From assembly GCF_002933315.1 (NCBI RefSeq), contig NZ_PDKT01000001.1, positions 186,001-250,000 on the forward strand: a stretch of DNA of 64,000 nt, in the 5' to 3' direction. The stretch comes from Candidatus Pantoea edessiphila (GTDB taxonomy: Bacteria > Pseudomonadota > Gammaproteobacteria > Enterobacterales > Enterobacteriaceae). Positions 10,278 through 20,919 of the stretch are shown piece after piece. The notes beneath the pieces were generated by a model that saw nothing but the letters and a program-made list of their open reading frames with translations, was not told where the DNA came from and ran no database searches. The position numbers were made by a program, and so were the translations under genes. Within the stretch, counting starts at the first letter, position 1, and every line of letters begins with the position of its first letter.

Positions 10278-12143
10278 ATGAGGGAAATGTTTTGCACAAT
10301 TGCCAATATATTTAGATATATATGGTTTACATTAAACTTCATTAGAACATTTATACTCAACTTTTTAGTAATAGTTATATTTATTTTTATTGGCGAATTT
10401 TTGTTTAAATCAGTAAATCATCATATTACTATTATCCCAATTAATAAAGGAGCATTAAAATTAAATATAAGAGGTGTTATAGTTGATAAAATACCTGATA
10501 ATAGCTACATGAATAAAATTATTGAGGAACAAATACTAGGTAAAATCCATAAAAAATATAGTATACGTCAAAATTTACTGTTTGATATCGTTGAAGCAAT
10601 TCGTCAAGCTAAATATGATAAAAATATTACAGGTATTGTATTAGATTTACATGATTTTTTAGGAACAGATCAAGTTTCATTACAATATATTGGAAAAACA
10701 TTAGGCGAATTTCGTGCTAGCGGTAAACCTATTTATGCAATAGGAAATAGTTATAACCAATCACAATATTACCTTGCTAGTTTTGCTAATAAAATTTATT
10801 TATCTCATGCAGGGTCAGTAGATTTAAGAGGTTTTGCAACTAATCAATTATACTACAATAAATTGTTGAAAAAACTCAAAATAAATTCGTATGTCTTTAG
10901 AGTAGGAATGTATAAATCAGCTGTTGAACCTTTTTTATTAGATAGAATGTCCAATAAAATACGTGAAATTGATAACCGTTGGATTAACAAGCTTTGGGAT
11001 AATTATCTGTATAAAGTTTCTTATAATAGAAATGTTAATATACAACAGATATTTCCAGGAGCTTCAAAGATTATTGAAGAATTAAAAGTTTTAAACGGAG
11101 ATACTGCAAAATATTCATTAAATAACAAATTAGTTGATTTTGTTGCATCTTCTTCATCAACAGGAAAGCAATTAGCAAAAATATTTGGTTTAAATACCAA
11201 AACTAACGAGTATAATAATACAAATATTTATACTTATATAGCTAAAATGAATAGAAAAAATAAAAAAGCAAATATTGCAGTTATTATGGTTAATGGACCT
11301 ATTATATATAATAAAATTCGTTCAAATAACGTTGTTGGTAATAATATCGTTCAACATATAAAACATGCAAGATTAGATCCTAACATTAAAGCTGTTGTTT
11401 TATATATAAATAGTCCTGGAGGAAGCGTAATAGCTTCAGAAGCAATTCGTCAAGAATTATTGGCATTACATCATGACAAAAAACCTATAGTTGTCTCTAT
11501 GGGTAGTATTGCAGCATCCGGTGGTTATTGGATTTCTACTCCTGCTGATTACATAATAGCGCATCCAAGTACTCTAACTGGATCTATTGGGATTTTTGGT
11601 ATAATTAATACTGTTGAAAATAGTTTGGATACCATTGGTATACATGCTGATGGTGTTCATTCATCTCCTTTAGCTAAAGTTTTTAATACACAAAGATTAC
11701 CAATAGAAATTCAACAAATTATGCAAATTAATGTGACTAATGGTTATGATAAGTTTGTTAATTTAGTAGCAAAATCTCGTAAAAAAACTTATAAACAAAT
11801 TGATGATATTGCACAAGGTCGTGTATGGATTGGTAGTGATGCAAAAAAAAATGGTTTAGTAGATGCTTTAGGTGATTTCGATGATGCAGTCAAAAAAGCG
11901 CAAGATTTAGCAAAAATTACTAAACCAAAGTTAATTTGGTACCAAGATAATTCAAAATTAATTTCATTAATGTTACGTAATGCTTCTAAAAATATATTAT
12001 TTGATTTATTAAGTAATTGGCTTTCTTTACCACTGGTTGATACTATATTTAATATAAATAATCAAACTAGTATTTTAGATGATCTTAATGATCCTCAACA
12101 TAGGTATGCTTTGTGTTTAGTTTGTAACACAGTAAAGCAATAA
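10278..12143 (+). CDS. sppA: Signal peptide peptidase SppA (protease IV)
   Basis: Inner-membrane Ser/Lys protease that degrades cleaved signal peptides. It has 621 residues (E. coli 618). An upstream in-frame ATG exists at 10266, but ATG 10278 follows GGAGAT (10268-10273) and its N-terminus MREMFCTIANIFRYIW aligns with E. coli MRTLWRFIAGFFKWTW, so I use it. A transmembrane anchor follows (about residues 25-45). The tandem-repeat architecture is kept: the N-terminal half has the catalytic Lys (FRVGMYKSAVEPF), the C-terminal half the nucleophile Ser (GSIAASGGYW). The substrate-loop TLTGSIGIFG is conserved. An in-frame A9 run lies at 11843-11851. Confidence 0.96.
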   Translation: MREMFCTIANIFRYIWFTLNFIRTFILNFLVIVIFIFIGEFLFKSVNHHITIIPINKGALKLNIRGVIVDKIPDNSYMNKIIEEQILGKIHKKYSIRQNLLFDIVEAIRQAKYDKNITGIVLDLHDFLGTDQVSLQYIGKTLGEFRASGKPIYAIGNSYNQSQYYLASFANKIYLSHAGSVDLRGFATNQLYYNKLLKKLKINSYVFRVGMYKSAVEPFLLDRMSNKIREIDNRWINKLWDNYLYKVSYNRNVNIQQIFPGASKIIEELKVLNGDTAKYSLNNKLVDFVASSSSTGKQLAKIFGLNTKTNEYNNTNIYTYIAKMNRKNKKANIAVIMVNGPIIYNKIRSNNVVGNNIVQHIKHARLDPNIKAVVLYINSPGGSVIASEAIRQELLALHHDKKPIVVSMGSIAASGGYWISTPADYIIAHPSTLTGSIGIFGIINTVENSLDTIGIHADGVHSSPLAKVFNTQRLPIEIQQIMQINVTNGYDKFVNLVAKSRKKTYKQIDDIAQGRVWIGSDAKKNGLVDALGDFDDAVKKAQDLAKITKPKLIWYQDNSKLISLMLRNASKNILFDLLSNWLSLPLVDTIFNINNQTSILDDLNDPQHRYALCLVCNTVKQ

Positions 12144-12296
12144 ATTGCTATTTAATTGTGAACATCTTTGATTTAAAATAACTGAGCTACTATTTTATAG
12201 TTTTTATTAATAACTAATTATTTAAAAATATAGTTCAGTTAGATTAGTTTTTCGCTAAGTTAAATGTAATTTTAATGTAAATGAAAATATTAATTC

Positions 12297-12332
12297 ATTC
12301 TATTGATAGTTATTAATAATATTCAATAGAAT
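12297..12332 (+). terminator. Candidate stem-loop between sppA and gapA
   Basis: A perfect 10-bp inverted repeat, ATTCTATTGA (12297-12306) and TCAATAGAAT (12323-12332), encloses a 16-base loop. It lies about 150 bases after the sppA stop and 100 before gapA. It could end sppA transcripts or lie in the gapA leader. There is no clear T-run, so it is a weak terminator candidate. Confidence 0.35.
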
Positions 12333-12414
12333 TAATTAATACAATTAATTCATTTATTTTCTTTGACTACAAGAACAATTTTTGTAACTTTACAGAAATA
12401 TATTAGTTCACTAA

Positions 12415-13434
<1,020 letters not shown>

Positions 13435-13440
13435 AATTAA

Positions 13441-13488
13441 CAATAAATACAAATCACTCTAAATTAATTGGGTTATTTGTATTTATTG
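13441..13488. terminator. Bidirectional stem-loop between convergent gapA and dadX
   Basis: A perfect 14-bp inverted repeat, CAATAAATACAAAT (13441-13454) and ATTTGTATTTATTG (13475-13488), has a 20-base loop. It sits exactly between the ends of two convergent genes and is flanked by A-rich DNA downstream and T-rich DNA when read on the minus strand, so it can serve both genes. Confidence 0.7.
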
Positions 13489-13501
13489 AAAAAATAATTA
13501 T

Positions 13502-14572
13502 TTAACAAATAATGTTTACAGGGACACGGGATGCAAGAGAACACATTAATTCATACCCTATAGTACCAGATACTTGTGCTACTTGATCTATTTTTATTGT
13601 GTTACCCCACAATTCTACATTAGATCCAATTGTTGCTTTTGGACAATCTGTTAAATCTACTGTAATCATATCCATTGACACAACACCTACTAATTGTGTT
13701 ATTTTATCGTCTACCAATACAGGCGTACCAGTTGGTGCATGTCTTGGATAGCCATCAGCATAACCACAAGCAACTACTCCAATACGTTGTGATTTTTTAG
13801 CCTGATAATTATAGCCATAACCTATACTATCCCCTTTTTTTAAATGCTGAATGCCAATAATCTTGCTTGATAATGTCATTACTGGTTTTAAATTAATATT
13901 TGCTATATCCAACCAATTTCCACTAGGTGATGCTCCATATAACAAAATACCTACACGGACCCAATCGTGGTTTACTTCAGGATGCCATAAAACACAAGCT
14001 GAATTTGATATAGAACATGGACAATTTAATCCTGTAATTAATCTTTGAGTTAGCCTAAAAGATTGAATAATTGTATTTTGATTATCTGCATCACCACAAT
14101 GCATCATTAATGTTGTTTCATGCACATTATTCAGAGAAATTAATTTTTTCCGTATTGTATGAAATAACTTTTGATTAAAACCTAATCTATTCATACCGCT
14201 ATTTACTTTTAAGTAAATATTTATTGGATTTAGTAATAAAACGTTTTCTAATGCTTTTATTTGCCATTGACTATGTATAACAGTTGTCAAATGATAACGA
14301 TCAATAAGATATAAATCTTTTAAGTGAAAGAAACCTTCTAGTAATAAAATTGGTTTATCCCAACCATGTTCACGTAATATTATTGCTTCCTCTATACTTA
14401 GCAATGCAAAGCCATCGGTATCTGATAAACTCCAAATGTTATTAATTCCATGACCATATGCATTAGCTTTTATTACTGACCAAATTTTTGATTTTGGTAC
14501 TAAACTACGAACTATTGATAAATTATGTTTTAATGATTTTTGGTTTATAGTAGCTATAATTGGGCGTGACAT
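13502..14572 (-). CDS. dadX: Alanine racemase (DadX type)
   Basis: PLP-dependent racemase that makes D-alanine for peptidoglycan. From the ATG at 14572 it has 356 residues, the E. coli DadX length, and MSRPIIATINQKSLKHNLSI aligns with MTRPIQASLDLQALKQNLSI; an earlier ATG at 14590 would add six residues. The PLP lysine is in VIKANAYGHG (about residue 34), the catalytic Tyr in GYGYNYQA, and GYADGYPRHAPTGTPV and VSMDMITVDL are conserved. Similarity and the neighbour nhaB (near dadX in E. coli) point to DadX rather than Alr. dadA is not present, so its role here is wall synthesis rather than alanine catabolism. It faces gapA and diverges from nhaB. Confidence 0.95.
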   Translation of the reverse strand: MSRPIIATINQKSLKHNLSIVRSLVPKSKIWSVIKANAYGHGINNIWSLSDTDGFALLSIEEAIILREHGWDKPILLLEGFFHLKDLYLIDRYHLTTVIHSQWQIKALENVLLLNPINIYLKVNSGMNRLGFNQKLFHTIRKKLISLNNVHETTLMMHCGDADNQNTIIQSFRLTQRLITGLNCPCSISNSACVLWHPEVNHDWVRVGILLYGASPSGNWLDIANINLKPVMTLSSKIIGIQHLKKGDSIGYGYNYQAKKSQRIGVVACGYADGYPRHAPTGTPVLVDDKITQLVGVVSMDMITVDLTDCPKATIGSNVELWGNTIKIDQVAQVSGTIGYELMCSLASRVPVNIIC

Positions 14573-14870
14573 AATGCGATTTATTTTCATTCAAAAATTA
14601 AAGTTATATTATATATTTTTATACTCAGTCATATTATAAAATAAATATTATTATTAATAAATTATTTTATAATTTTAATATAATAAAATTATAAATTCTT
14701 TCTCTATAGCATAAAAATGTTTTTATTTCTATATTATTAATATTTTTAATTAATTTAAATAAAAAATATCTGCATTGATTTATTATTGAGTAATAAAATA
14801 ATCTTTTTTACATAAAATTTTATTTAAAAGATAGTTAAAATAATTTATTTGTTGAGGTATTTTAAATAGC

Positions 14871-16400
14871 ATGTGTATCAGTTACATTAACATTTTAAAA
14901 AAAAATTTCTTAGGTACATCACCCAATTGGTATAAATTGTTAATAGTAATCTTTCTAATTATAAATCCTATATTATATTTCTTTAATTCATTTACTGCTG
15001 GTTGGTTTTTAATAATAGAATTTGTTTTCACTTTAAGTATGGCATCAAAATGTTATCCCTTGTTACCAGGTGGATTATTATCTCTAGAAGCTATCATTAT
15101 TGGCATGTCTAACGCAGAGAAAGTAAAAATTGAATTATATCATAATATTGAAGTATTATTATTATTAATTTTTATGGTGTCTGGAATTTTTTTTATAAAG
15201 CAATTATTATTATTCTGTTTTACTAAATTGATTTTAAACATTAATTCAAAAATAAAATTAGCATTAATATTTTGTCTTACATCTAGTCTATTGTCAGCTT
15301 TTATTGATGCAATTACTGTTTTAGCTATTGTAATAACAGTTTTTATTAGTTTTCATGATACATGTAAACAGGTTCTTTATAAAGATGATGATAAAAATAA
15401 ATTAATTGATAATAGAGAAGAAAATTTAGAACAATTTTGTGCATTTTTAAGAAGTTTAGTCATGCATGCAGGAATTGGTACTACTTTAGGTGGTATAATT
15501 ACTATGGTTGCACAACCACAAAATTTAATTATTGCACATGCTGTTAATTGGAGTTTTATTGAATTCTTTCTGCGTATGTTACCAATTTCTATTTCAGTAA
15601 TGATATCTGGTATGTTTATGATTTTTATAGTAGAGAAATTCAAATTATTTGGATATGGTGCTGTATTGCCAAATGCAGTGCATGAGTTATTAAATGAAAT
15701 ATATAAAAAAAGTTTTAAACAAAATACTGATGAAAATAATATTAAATTAATCATTCAAGGAATAGTTGTTATTTGGTTATTAATTGCATTAATATTTCAG
15801 TTTAGTGAAGCAGGGTTAATAGGATTATCAGTGATAATTATATCTGCATCTTTGTTAGGTATAATAGATGAACAAAATATTAGTAAAGCATTTACTGATA
15901 TTTTACCTTTTGCATCTTTATTAGTGGTGTTTTGTTCTATAATAGCTGTTATAGAAGATCAAAAATTACTCATACCTATAATCAATTTTGTTTTGCATTT
16001 TGATTTCAATATTCAATTGAAATTGTTTTATATATTTAATGGTTTGTTTTCTTCTGTTGCAGACAATGTTTTTATAGCTTCAGTATATATTAATGAAATT
16101 AAAAATGCTTTTAAAAATGGTAATATTAGTAATAGTCAATTTGAGTTATTAGCTATTGTTACTAATGTAGGAACGAATATTCCTTCAATTGCTACACCTA
16201 ATGGACAGGCTGCTTTTGTATTTTTATTAACATCAAGATTATCACCATTAATTAATTTATCTTATAAACGCATGACATGGATGGCTTTGCCGTTTACTAT
16301 AATTTTATCACTAGTTGGTTATTGTTGTATTAATTCTTTACTTGTTAAATATACTCAATATCTACTTAAAATAGGTTGGGTTTCATCTCATGATTTTTAA
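14871..16400 (+). CDS. nhaB: Na+/H+ antiporter NhaB
   Basis: Polytopic inner-membrane antiporter that expels Na+ in exchange for protons. It has 509 residues (E. coli 513). The N-terminus MCISYINILKKNFLGTSPNW aligns without gaps to E. coli [20 protein letters not shown]. Conserved segments are KCYPLLPGGLLSLEA, LLSAFIDAITVLA, MHAGIGTTLGGIITMV, PQNLIIAHAVNW, SSVADNVFIASVYINE and NIPSIATPNGQAAF. About a dozen hydrophobic helices are visible. One change is AQPQNLII where E. coli has GEPQNLII. A plausible role here is to maintain the sodium gradient that PutP uses. It is monocistronic. Confidence 0.96.
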   Translation: MCISYINILKKNFLGTSPNWYKLLIVIFLIINPILYFFNSFTAGWFLIIEFVFTLSMASKCYPLLPGGLLSLEAIIIGMSNAEKVKIELYHNIEVLLLLIFMVSGIFFIKQLLLFCFTKLILNINSKIKLALIFCLTSSLLSAFIDAITVLAIVITVFISFHDTCKQVLYKDDDKNKLIDNREENLEQFCAFLRSLVMHAGIGTTLGGIITMVAQPQNLIIAHAVNWSFIEFFLRMLPISISVMISGMFMIFIVEKFKLFGYGAVLPNAVHELLNEIYKKSFKQNTDENNIKLIIQGIVVIWLLIALIFQFSEAGLIGLSVIIISASLLGIIDEQNISKAFTDILPFASLLVVFCSIIAVIEDQKLLIPIINFVLHFDFNIQLKLFYIFNGLFSSVADNVFIASVYINEIKNAFKNGNISNSQFELLAIVTNVGTNIPSIATPNGQAAFVFLLTSRLSPLINLSYKRMTWMALPFTIILSLVGYCCINSLLVKYTQYLLKIGWVSSHDF

Positions 16401-16628
16401 AGTGTTTGATCAATATAATAGATATAAATTTTCATTTTATATATTAATATTTATGTAATAATTATACTAATTTCTATGAGAGATTTAAAAAGTTTTTTAA
16501 TTAAAATTTATTGTAACATTATAGTAATGATTTGATAAAATAACAGATTAATGTTATATATTTATAGTTCTTGATTTTTTAAGAAATACTTAAGTATTAA
16601 AATAAATAAAAAAACGAGTTATTTATAA

Positions 16629-17330
16629 ATGTCGCAACAACCAATAAAATTTAAAATTAGTAGCTTTAATTTATCTGTGCTATATCTTTACAGTCATGAT
16701 CCCAAGATAGTATTTCAAGCAATTAAAAGTAAACTTAAACAAATTTCTTGTTTTTCAAAAGATATACCTGTATTAATAAATATTGATGATCTAAATCATG
16801 AAGTTAATTGGGCAATAATGAAGAAAGCTATATTAGCTGCTGGTCTTTGCATTGTAGGCGTTATTGATTGTAAAGCAGTTTCATTTAAAAAAATACTAAA
16901 TGATATTGGTTTACCTATACTTAAAAAAGTAGAAAAACAAAATAAAAACAATGAAATAGAAAGTAAATTTCAATATTCTTCTGTTAATAAACAATTGTAT
17001 AATAAAACTCGTATTATTAATCTAACAGTTAGATCTGGTCAACAAATTTACTCCAACAAAGCAGACTTAGTCATAATAGGCAATGTTAGTGCTGGAGCTG
17101 AAGTGATAGCAGATGGTAATATTCATATTTATGGTATTATGCGAGGTCGTGGTTTAGCAGGTGCAAACGGAGATAATAATTGTCAAATTTTCTGTAGTAA
17201 TTTAGCAGCAGAGTTAATTTCAATTGCAGGAAAATATTGGGTAATGGATCAAATACCACAAGAATTTTATTGTAAATCAACATGTATATACCTTAAACAA
17301 GGTGTATTGACTATTCAAAAACTTAATTAG
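16629..17330 (+). CDS. minC: Septum-site inhibitor MinC
   Basis: FtsZ polymerisation inhibitor that, carried by MinD, blocks polar septa. It has 233 residues (E. coli 231). The N-terminal MinC_N domain (about 1-105) is joined through a Lys/Asn-rich linker (about 100-130, replacing the Pro/Ala-rich E. coli linker) to the C-terminal beta-helix domain with VRSGQQIYSNKADLVIIGNV, AGAEVIADGNIHIYGIMRGR and GANGDNNCQIFC. It is the first gene of minCDE, with 13 bases before minD. Retention of the complete Min system suggests mid-cell division is still controlled. Confidence 0.96.
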   Translation: MSQQPIKFKISSFNLSVLYLYSHDPKIVFQAIKSKLKQISCFSKDIPVLINIDDLNHEVNWAIMKKAILAAGLCIVGVIDCKAVSFKKILNDIGLPILKKVEKQNKNNEIESKFQYSSVNKQLYNKTRIINLTVRSGQQIYSNKADLVIIGNVSAGAEVIADGNIHIYGIMRGRGLAGANGDNNCQIFCSNLAAELISIAGKYWVMDQIPQEFYCKSTCIYLKQGVLTIQKLN

Positions 17331-17343
17331 GTTCTTTCTATTT

Positions 17344-18156
17344 ATGTCAAATATTATTGTAGTTACATCAGGAAAAGGAGGTGTAGGCAAGACCACATCA
17401 AGTGCATCTATAGCTACCGGTTTAGCAAGTAACGGGAAAAAAACAGTAGTTATAGATTTTGATATTGGATTACGCAATCTTGATTTAGCTATGGGATGTG
17501 AAAGGAGAGTTATTTATGATTTTATAAACGTTATTCAAGGTGATGTTAATTTAAATCAAGCTTTAATTAGAGATAAGCATACAGATTTACTATATATTTT
17601 ACCTGCTTCACAAACACGTGATAAAGAATCACTAACTTTATTAGGTGTAGAAAAAATATTAAATGAGTTACATAATATGAAATTCGATTTTATTGTATGT
17701 GATTCACCAGCAGGTATTGAAACTGGTGCTTTGATGTCTATTTATTTTGCAGATGAGGCAATCATTACTACTAATCCAGAAATTTCATCAGTACGTGATT
17801 CGGATCGTATTCTTGGAATAATATCTTCAAAATCAAAACGTGCTATCAACAATCAGGAACCAATTAAAGAACATTTATTATTAACACGTTATAGTCCTAA
17901 TCGTGTTAGTAATGGGGATATGTTAAGTGTGGAAGATGTAATAGAAATTTTACGTATTCCTTTAATAGGTGTTATTCCAGAAGATCAGTCTGTGTTACGT
18001 GCTTCGAATAAAGGTGAACCAATTATTTTAGATAATATCTCTAGTGCTGGACAAGCATATACAGATACAGTAAAGAGATTACTTGGTGAACCAGTTCCGT
18101 TTCGGTTTATCGAAGAAGAAAAAAAAGGATTTTTTAAACGCTTATTTAAAGGATAA
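17344..18156 (+). CDS. minD: Septum-site determining ATPase MinD
   Basis: ParA/MinD-type ATPase that binds the membrane in its ATP form, recruits MinC and is released by MinE, producing pole-to-pole oscillation. It has 270 residues, the E. coli length. The deviant Walker A motif GKGGVGKTTSSAS is at residues 10-22 and the IDFDIGLRNLD switch region near 40; FIVCDSPAGIE carries the Walker B Asp. The C-terminal amphipathic membrane-targeting helix (EEEKKGFFKRLFKG) is intact, so membrane cycling should work. Three bases separate it from minE. Confidence 0.98.
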   Translation: MSNIIVVTSGKGGVGKTTSSASIATGLASNGKKTVVIDFDIGLRNLDLAMGCERRVIYDFINVIQGDVNLNQALIRDKHTDLLYILPASQTRDKESLTLLGVEKILNELHNMKFDFIVCDSPAGIETGALMSIYFADEAIITTNPEISSVRDSDRILGIISSKSKRAINNQEPIKEHLLLTRYSPNRVSNGDMLSVEDVIEILRIPLIGVIPEDQSVLRASNKGEPIILDNISSAGQAYTDTVKRLLGEPVPFRFIEEEKKGFFKRLFKG

Positions 18157-18159
18157 AAT

Positions 18160-18426
18160 ATGTCTCTAATTAATTTATTTTTATCTAAAAAAAAACATAC
18201 TGCTTTACTTGCTAAACAAAGGTTACAAATTATTTTATCAGAAAAAAAGAAAAATGATTTTAATAAAATTAAATATATTCAATGTCTTAAGAAAGATATT
18301 GTAGCAATTATTTACAGATATATTCCATTAAATCCCAAAAAAGTAATTATTACGTACAATAAAGTAGATGATAATATATCTAAATTGGAAATTAACGTAA
18401 TTATATCGAAAAATAAAAAAACTTAA
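18160..18426 (+). CDS. minE: Cell-division topological specificity factor MinE
   Basis: Small activator of the MinD ATPase that restricts MinCD to the poles. It has 88 residues (E. coli 88). The N-terminal MinD-binding segment (SLINLFLSKKKHTALLAKQRLQIIL, split here only by length) corresponds to E. coli residues 2-26 and the C-terminal dimerisation domain keeps LKKDIVAIIYRYI. It is Lys/Asn-rich, as expected from the AT bias. The stop codon lies within the left arm of the following terminator. Confidence 0.95.
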   Translation: MSLINLFLSKKKHTALLAKQRLQIILSEKKKNDFNKIKYIQCLKKDIVAIIYRYIPLNPKKVIITYNKVDDNISKLEINVIISKNKKT

Positions 18427-18455
18427 TAAATACTCTAATTATATTTGTTAAGTTT
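18419..18455. terminator. Bidirectional terminator between minE and tsaB
   Basis: A 14-pair stem (one T/G wobble), AAACTTAATAAATA (18419-18432) and TATTTGTTAAGTTT (18442-18455), has a 9-base loop. It overlaps the minE stop codon and lies between two convergent genes. Confidence 0.65.
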
Positions 18456-18490
18456 AATACATTAATATCATAACAAATAAAATTTACTTT

Positions 18491-19171
18491 TTATGTAATT
18501 TTATCTCTTAAGTAAACAGGTTTAATATGTTCTAATTTAGTAAAATTACCATTTTTTAGATCAATTCTAGCAAGGGATATCATATCCTCTGCAAGAGGTA
18601 ATATATTGATCAAAGGATTCAAAGACAATTGATGTCCTTTATAAAGATTAGGATAAATTTTCCAACCGTTACCAGCAGTTATCCATTCACCGTTTAATGT
18701 ATGCATACGTTCTATAGCAGAATTAGGTGACAAAATAGTCTCTAAGTCTCTCAAAAACCAAATATCGTTATTATTAAGTTCGTATTCAGCCCAATAAATT
18801 TCACCCATACGCGCATCTATAGCTGTTAATACACGACGAACAGTACGATTGTTTTTAATTGCTCCTTGAGCTAAAGTTTTTAATGTAGAAATACCAATCA
18901 TTTTTAAATTTCTACCTATTGCTAAGCCCTGTGCTACATTTATACCTATGCGAATACCAGTAAAGTTTCCTGGCCCAATACAAAAAGCAATAACATCAAT
19001 ATCACTTATTTCACAATTAGTAACTTGCAATAAATCATTTATTAATAGAAGTACATAATTAGAATTTTTTTGATTTGTACGTTCAAAACGAGTATGAATT
19101 GTTCCCTTATTTAATAATGCTACTGAACATGCTTCAACAACAGTACTAATAGCTAAAATTTTTATAGACAT
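18491..19171 (-). CDS. tsaB: tRNA threonylcarbamoyladenosine biosynthesis protein TsaB
   Basis: ASKHA-fold partner of TsaD/TsaE in making the universal t6A37 modification of ANN-decoding tRNAs. It has 226 residues from ATG 19171 (E. coli 231). A longer frame starts at 19207, but ATG 19171 is preceded by AAGG at proper spacing and gives MSIKILAISTVVEACSVAL, aligned with MRILAIDTATEACSVAL. The motifs GPGNFTGIRIGINVAQGLA, DARMGEIYWAEY and GEWITAGNGW are conserved. The C-terminus is slightly shorter than in E. coli. It ends at the shared terminator facing minE. Confidence 0.95.
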   Translation of the reverse strand: MSIKILAISTVVEACSVALLNKGTIHTRFERTNQKNSNYVLLLINDLLQVTNCEISDIDVIAFCIGPGNFTGIRIGINVAQGLAIGRNLKMIGISTLKTLAQGAIKNNRTVRRVLTAIDARMGEIYWAEYELNNNDIWFLRDLETILSPNSAIERMHTLNGEWITAGNGWKIYPNLYKGHQLSLNPLINILPLAEDMISLARIDLKNGNFTKLEHIKPVYLRDKIT

Positions 19172-19324
19172 TAAATTACCTTGATGTTTATTGTCAATAA
19201 CATACACTAATATTTGATATATTTTTCAGATGAAATAATTAATATTAAAAAATAAACATATTTGATACTCATTCAATAATAATATATTCTAGTTTAAATT
19301 TAAACATTAAACACATATCTTCAG

Positions 19325-20620
19325 TTAATAAAAATCTTTATTGATTTTATTTATAATGGAAAATGGATTTGAAATAGTTTTCAAAATATCAAATGATGTA
19401 ACTATCCCCTGTATCACACCAAAATCATTTACAACAATTACAAAATCATTTTTTGAATTATGTATAATGTCTATTAGTTGAAATAAATTCATGCCTTCTA
19501 ATGCGAAAGTTATAGGTTGATGACAAGCAAAACTAGCAAGATTTGTTTTATATTTCAATTTAATTAATAAATCCTTTGCCCTTATTACTCCAATTATTTT
19601 ATCTAGCTGTTTATGACAAATAGGAAATAAACTATAATTAGTTTGTATTAATTTATTTTGAATAATATCAATAGGTTCATTAACATCAATCCAGGAAATT
19701 TTGTCTCTTGGGGTCATAATGTTTTTAATTGACTGTGAATATAACATCAATATGTTATATATAGTATATATTTCTCTATTAACAATCTTTGTCTTTATTT
19801 TTTTAGAGAATATACAATTATGATTGTAACTATTACATCTTAAGTTGTTTTTTATATTCATTAATTGCAATATAATTTCAGATTTATCCTGATTTAATAA
19901 ATATTTTTTACTTATTGAGTTACTATTTGCGATTTGATTTAATATTTCAATAAAAATTGAAAAAATAATTATAGAGTATAAATAACTTTTATGAATGTAA
20001 AAATTAAAACTTTCTGCTACTAATGATAATCCAATTATTAATAAAAAAGATAGACATAATATACCTGTATTAGGATGTGAATTAATAAAATTTATTAGTG
20101 GTTTTGATGCTAAAAACATCACAATTACTGCAATTATAACAGCAATAATCATTAGGAAGACATCATTCATCATACCTGCTGCAGTAATTATTGCATCAAA
20201 AGAAAAAACCACATCTAAAATTACAATTTGTACAACAATCAACCAAAAATTACTATATTTTTTACTATTTAAAATATCTTTTGGATTATTTTTTATTTTT
20301 TTATGTAGTTCAATTGTAGCTTTATAAATTAAAAATATTCCTCCTATCAATAAAATGATATTTCTTTCAGAAAAATTGAAACTATTTAATTTCCATAAAA
20401 ATTTATTTAACGTTTTAAGCCAAGAAATTATTACAATCAAACACAAACGCATTATTAATGCTAAAGATAAACCAATCACTCGTGCTTTATCACGTTGTTT
20501 AATTGGTAAATTATTAGTTAATATTGTAACAAAAATTAAATTATCAATTCCAAGAACAATTTCTATTACTATAAGAGTTAGTAAGCCTATCCAAATTGAT
20601 GGATTAAGAATGATATTCAT
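19325..20620 (-). CDS. yoaE: TerC/CBS-domain membrane protein YoaE, lacking its C-terminal domain
   Basis: Orthologue of E. coli YoaE: a TerC-type integral membrane domain followed by a CBS pair; metal or ion export has been suggested for the superfamily, but the function is unproven. It has 431 residues against 518 in E. coli. ATG 20620 (MNIILNPSIWIGLLT) aligns with MEFLMDPSIWAGLLT; a TTG two codons upstream is rejected. The TerC motif EIVLGIDNLIFVTIL and the second acidic motif VVFSFDAIITAAG are intact. The CBS region (MTPRDKISWIDV to FGVIQGIVTSFDIL) is present. The protein then stops, so the CorC/HlyC-type C-terminal domain of about 85 residues is missing, and only 153 bases separate it from tsaB. 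It is adjacent to and divergent from manX, as in E. coli. Confidence 0.9.
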   Translation of the reverse strand: MNIILNPSIWIGLLTLIVIEIVLGIDNLIFVTILTNNLPIKQRDKARVIGLSLALIMRLCLIVIISWLKTLNKFLWKLNSFNFSERNIILLIGGIFLIYKATIELHKKIKNNPKDILNSKKYSNFWLIVVQIVILDVVFSFDAIITAAGMMNDVFLMIIAVIIAVIVMFLASKPLINFINSHPNTGILCLSFLLIIGLSLVAESFNFYIHKSYLYSIIIFSIFIEILNQIANSNSISKKYLLNQDKSEIILQLMNIKNNLRCNSYNHNCIFSKKIKTKIVNREIYTIYNILMLYSQSIKNIMTPRDKISWIDVNEPIDIIQNKLIQTNYSLFPICHKQLDKIIGVIRAKDLLIKLKYKTNLASFACHQPITFALEGMNLFQLIDIIHNSKNDFVIVVNDFGVIQGIVTSFDILKTISNPFSIINKINKDFY

Positions 20621-20919
20621 TATCAACTTTTAATAAATAAATTAAAATATAATTATTGAGATAATTATATATATAAATTTAAAATAAAATTATTATTATT
20701 GAATAATATACAAAAAATATTATTAATTTAAAATATATAGGTTAATTAAATTTATAAATACGTTCATAATTAATTACAAACATAATATTTAAATTATATA
20801 CCAAAAATATATCATAACTATTACATAATTTACTATTTTGAATATTAAGATTATTATTTAATATTATTGTGAATTTACATGCAAATTAGATATTTCGTTA
20901 GTCAAGTAAGAGGTAAACA

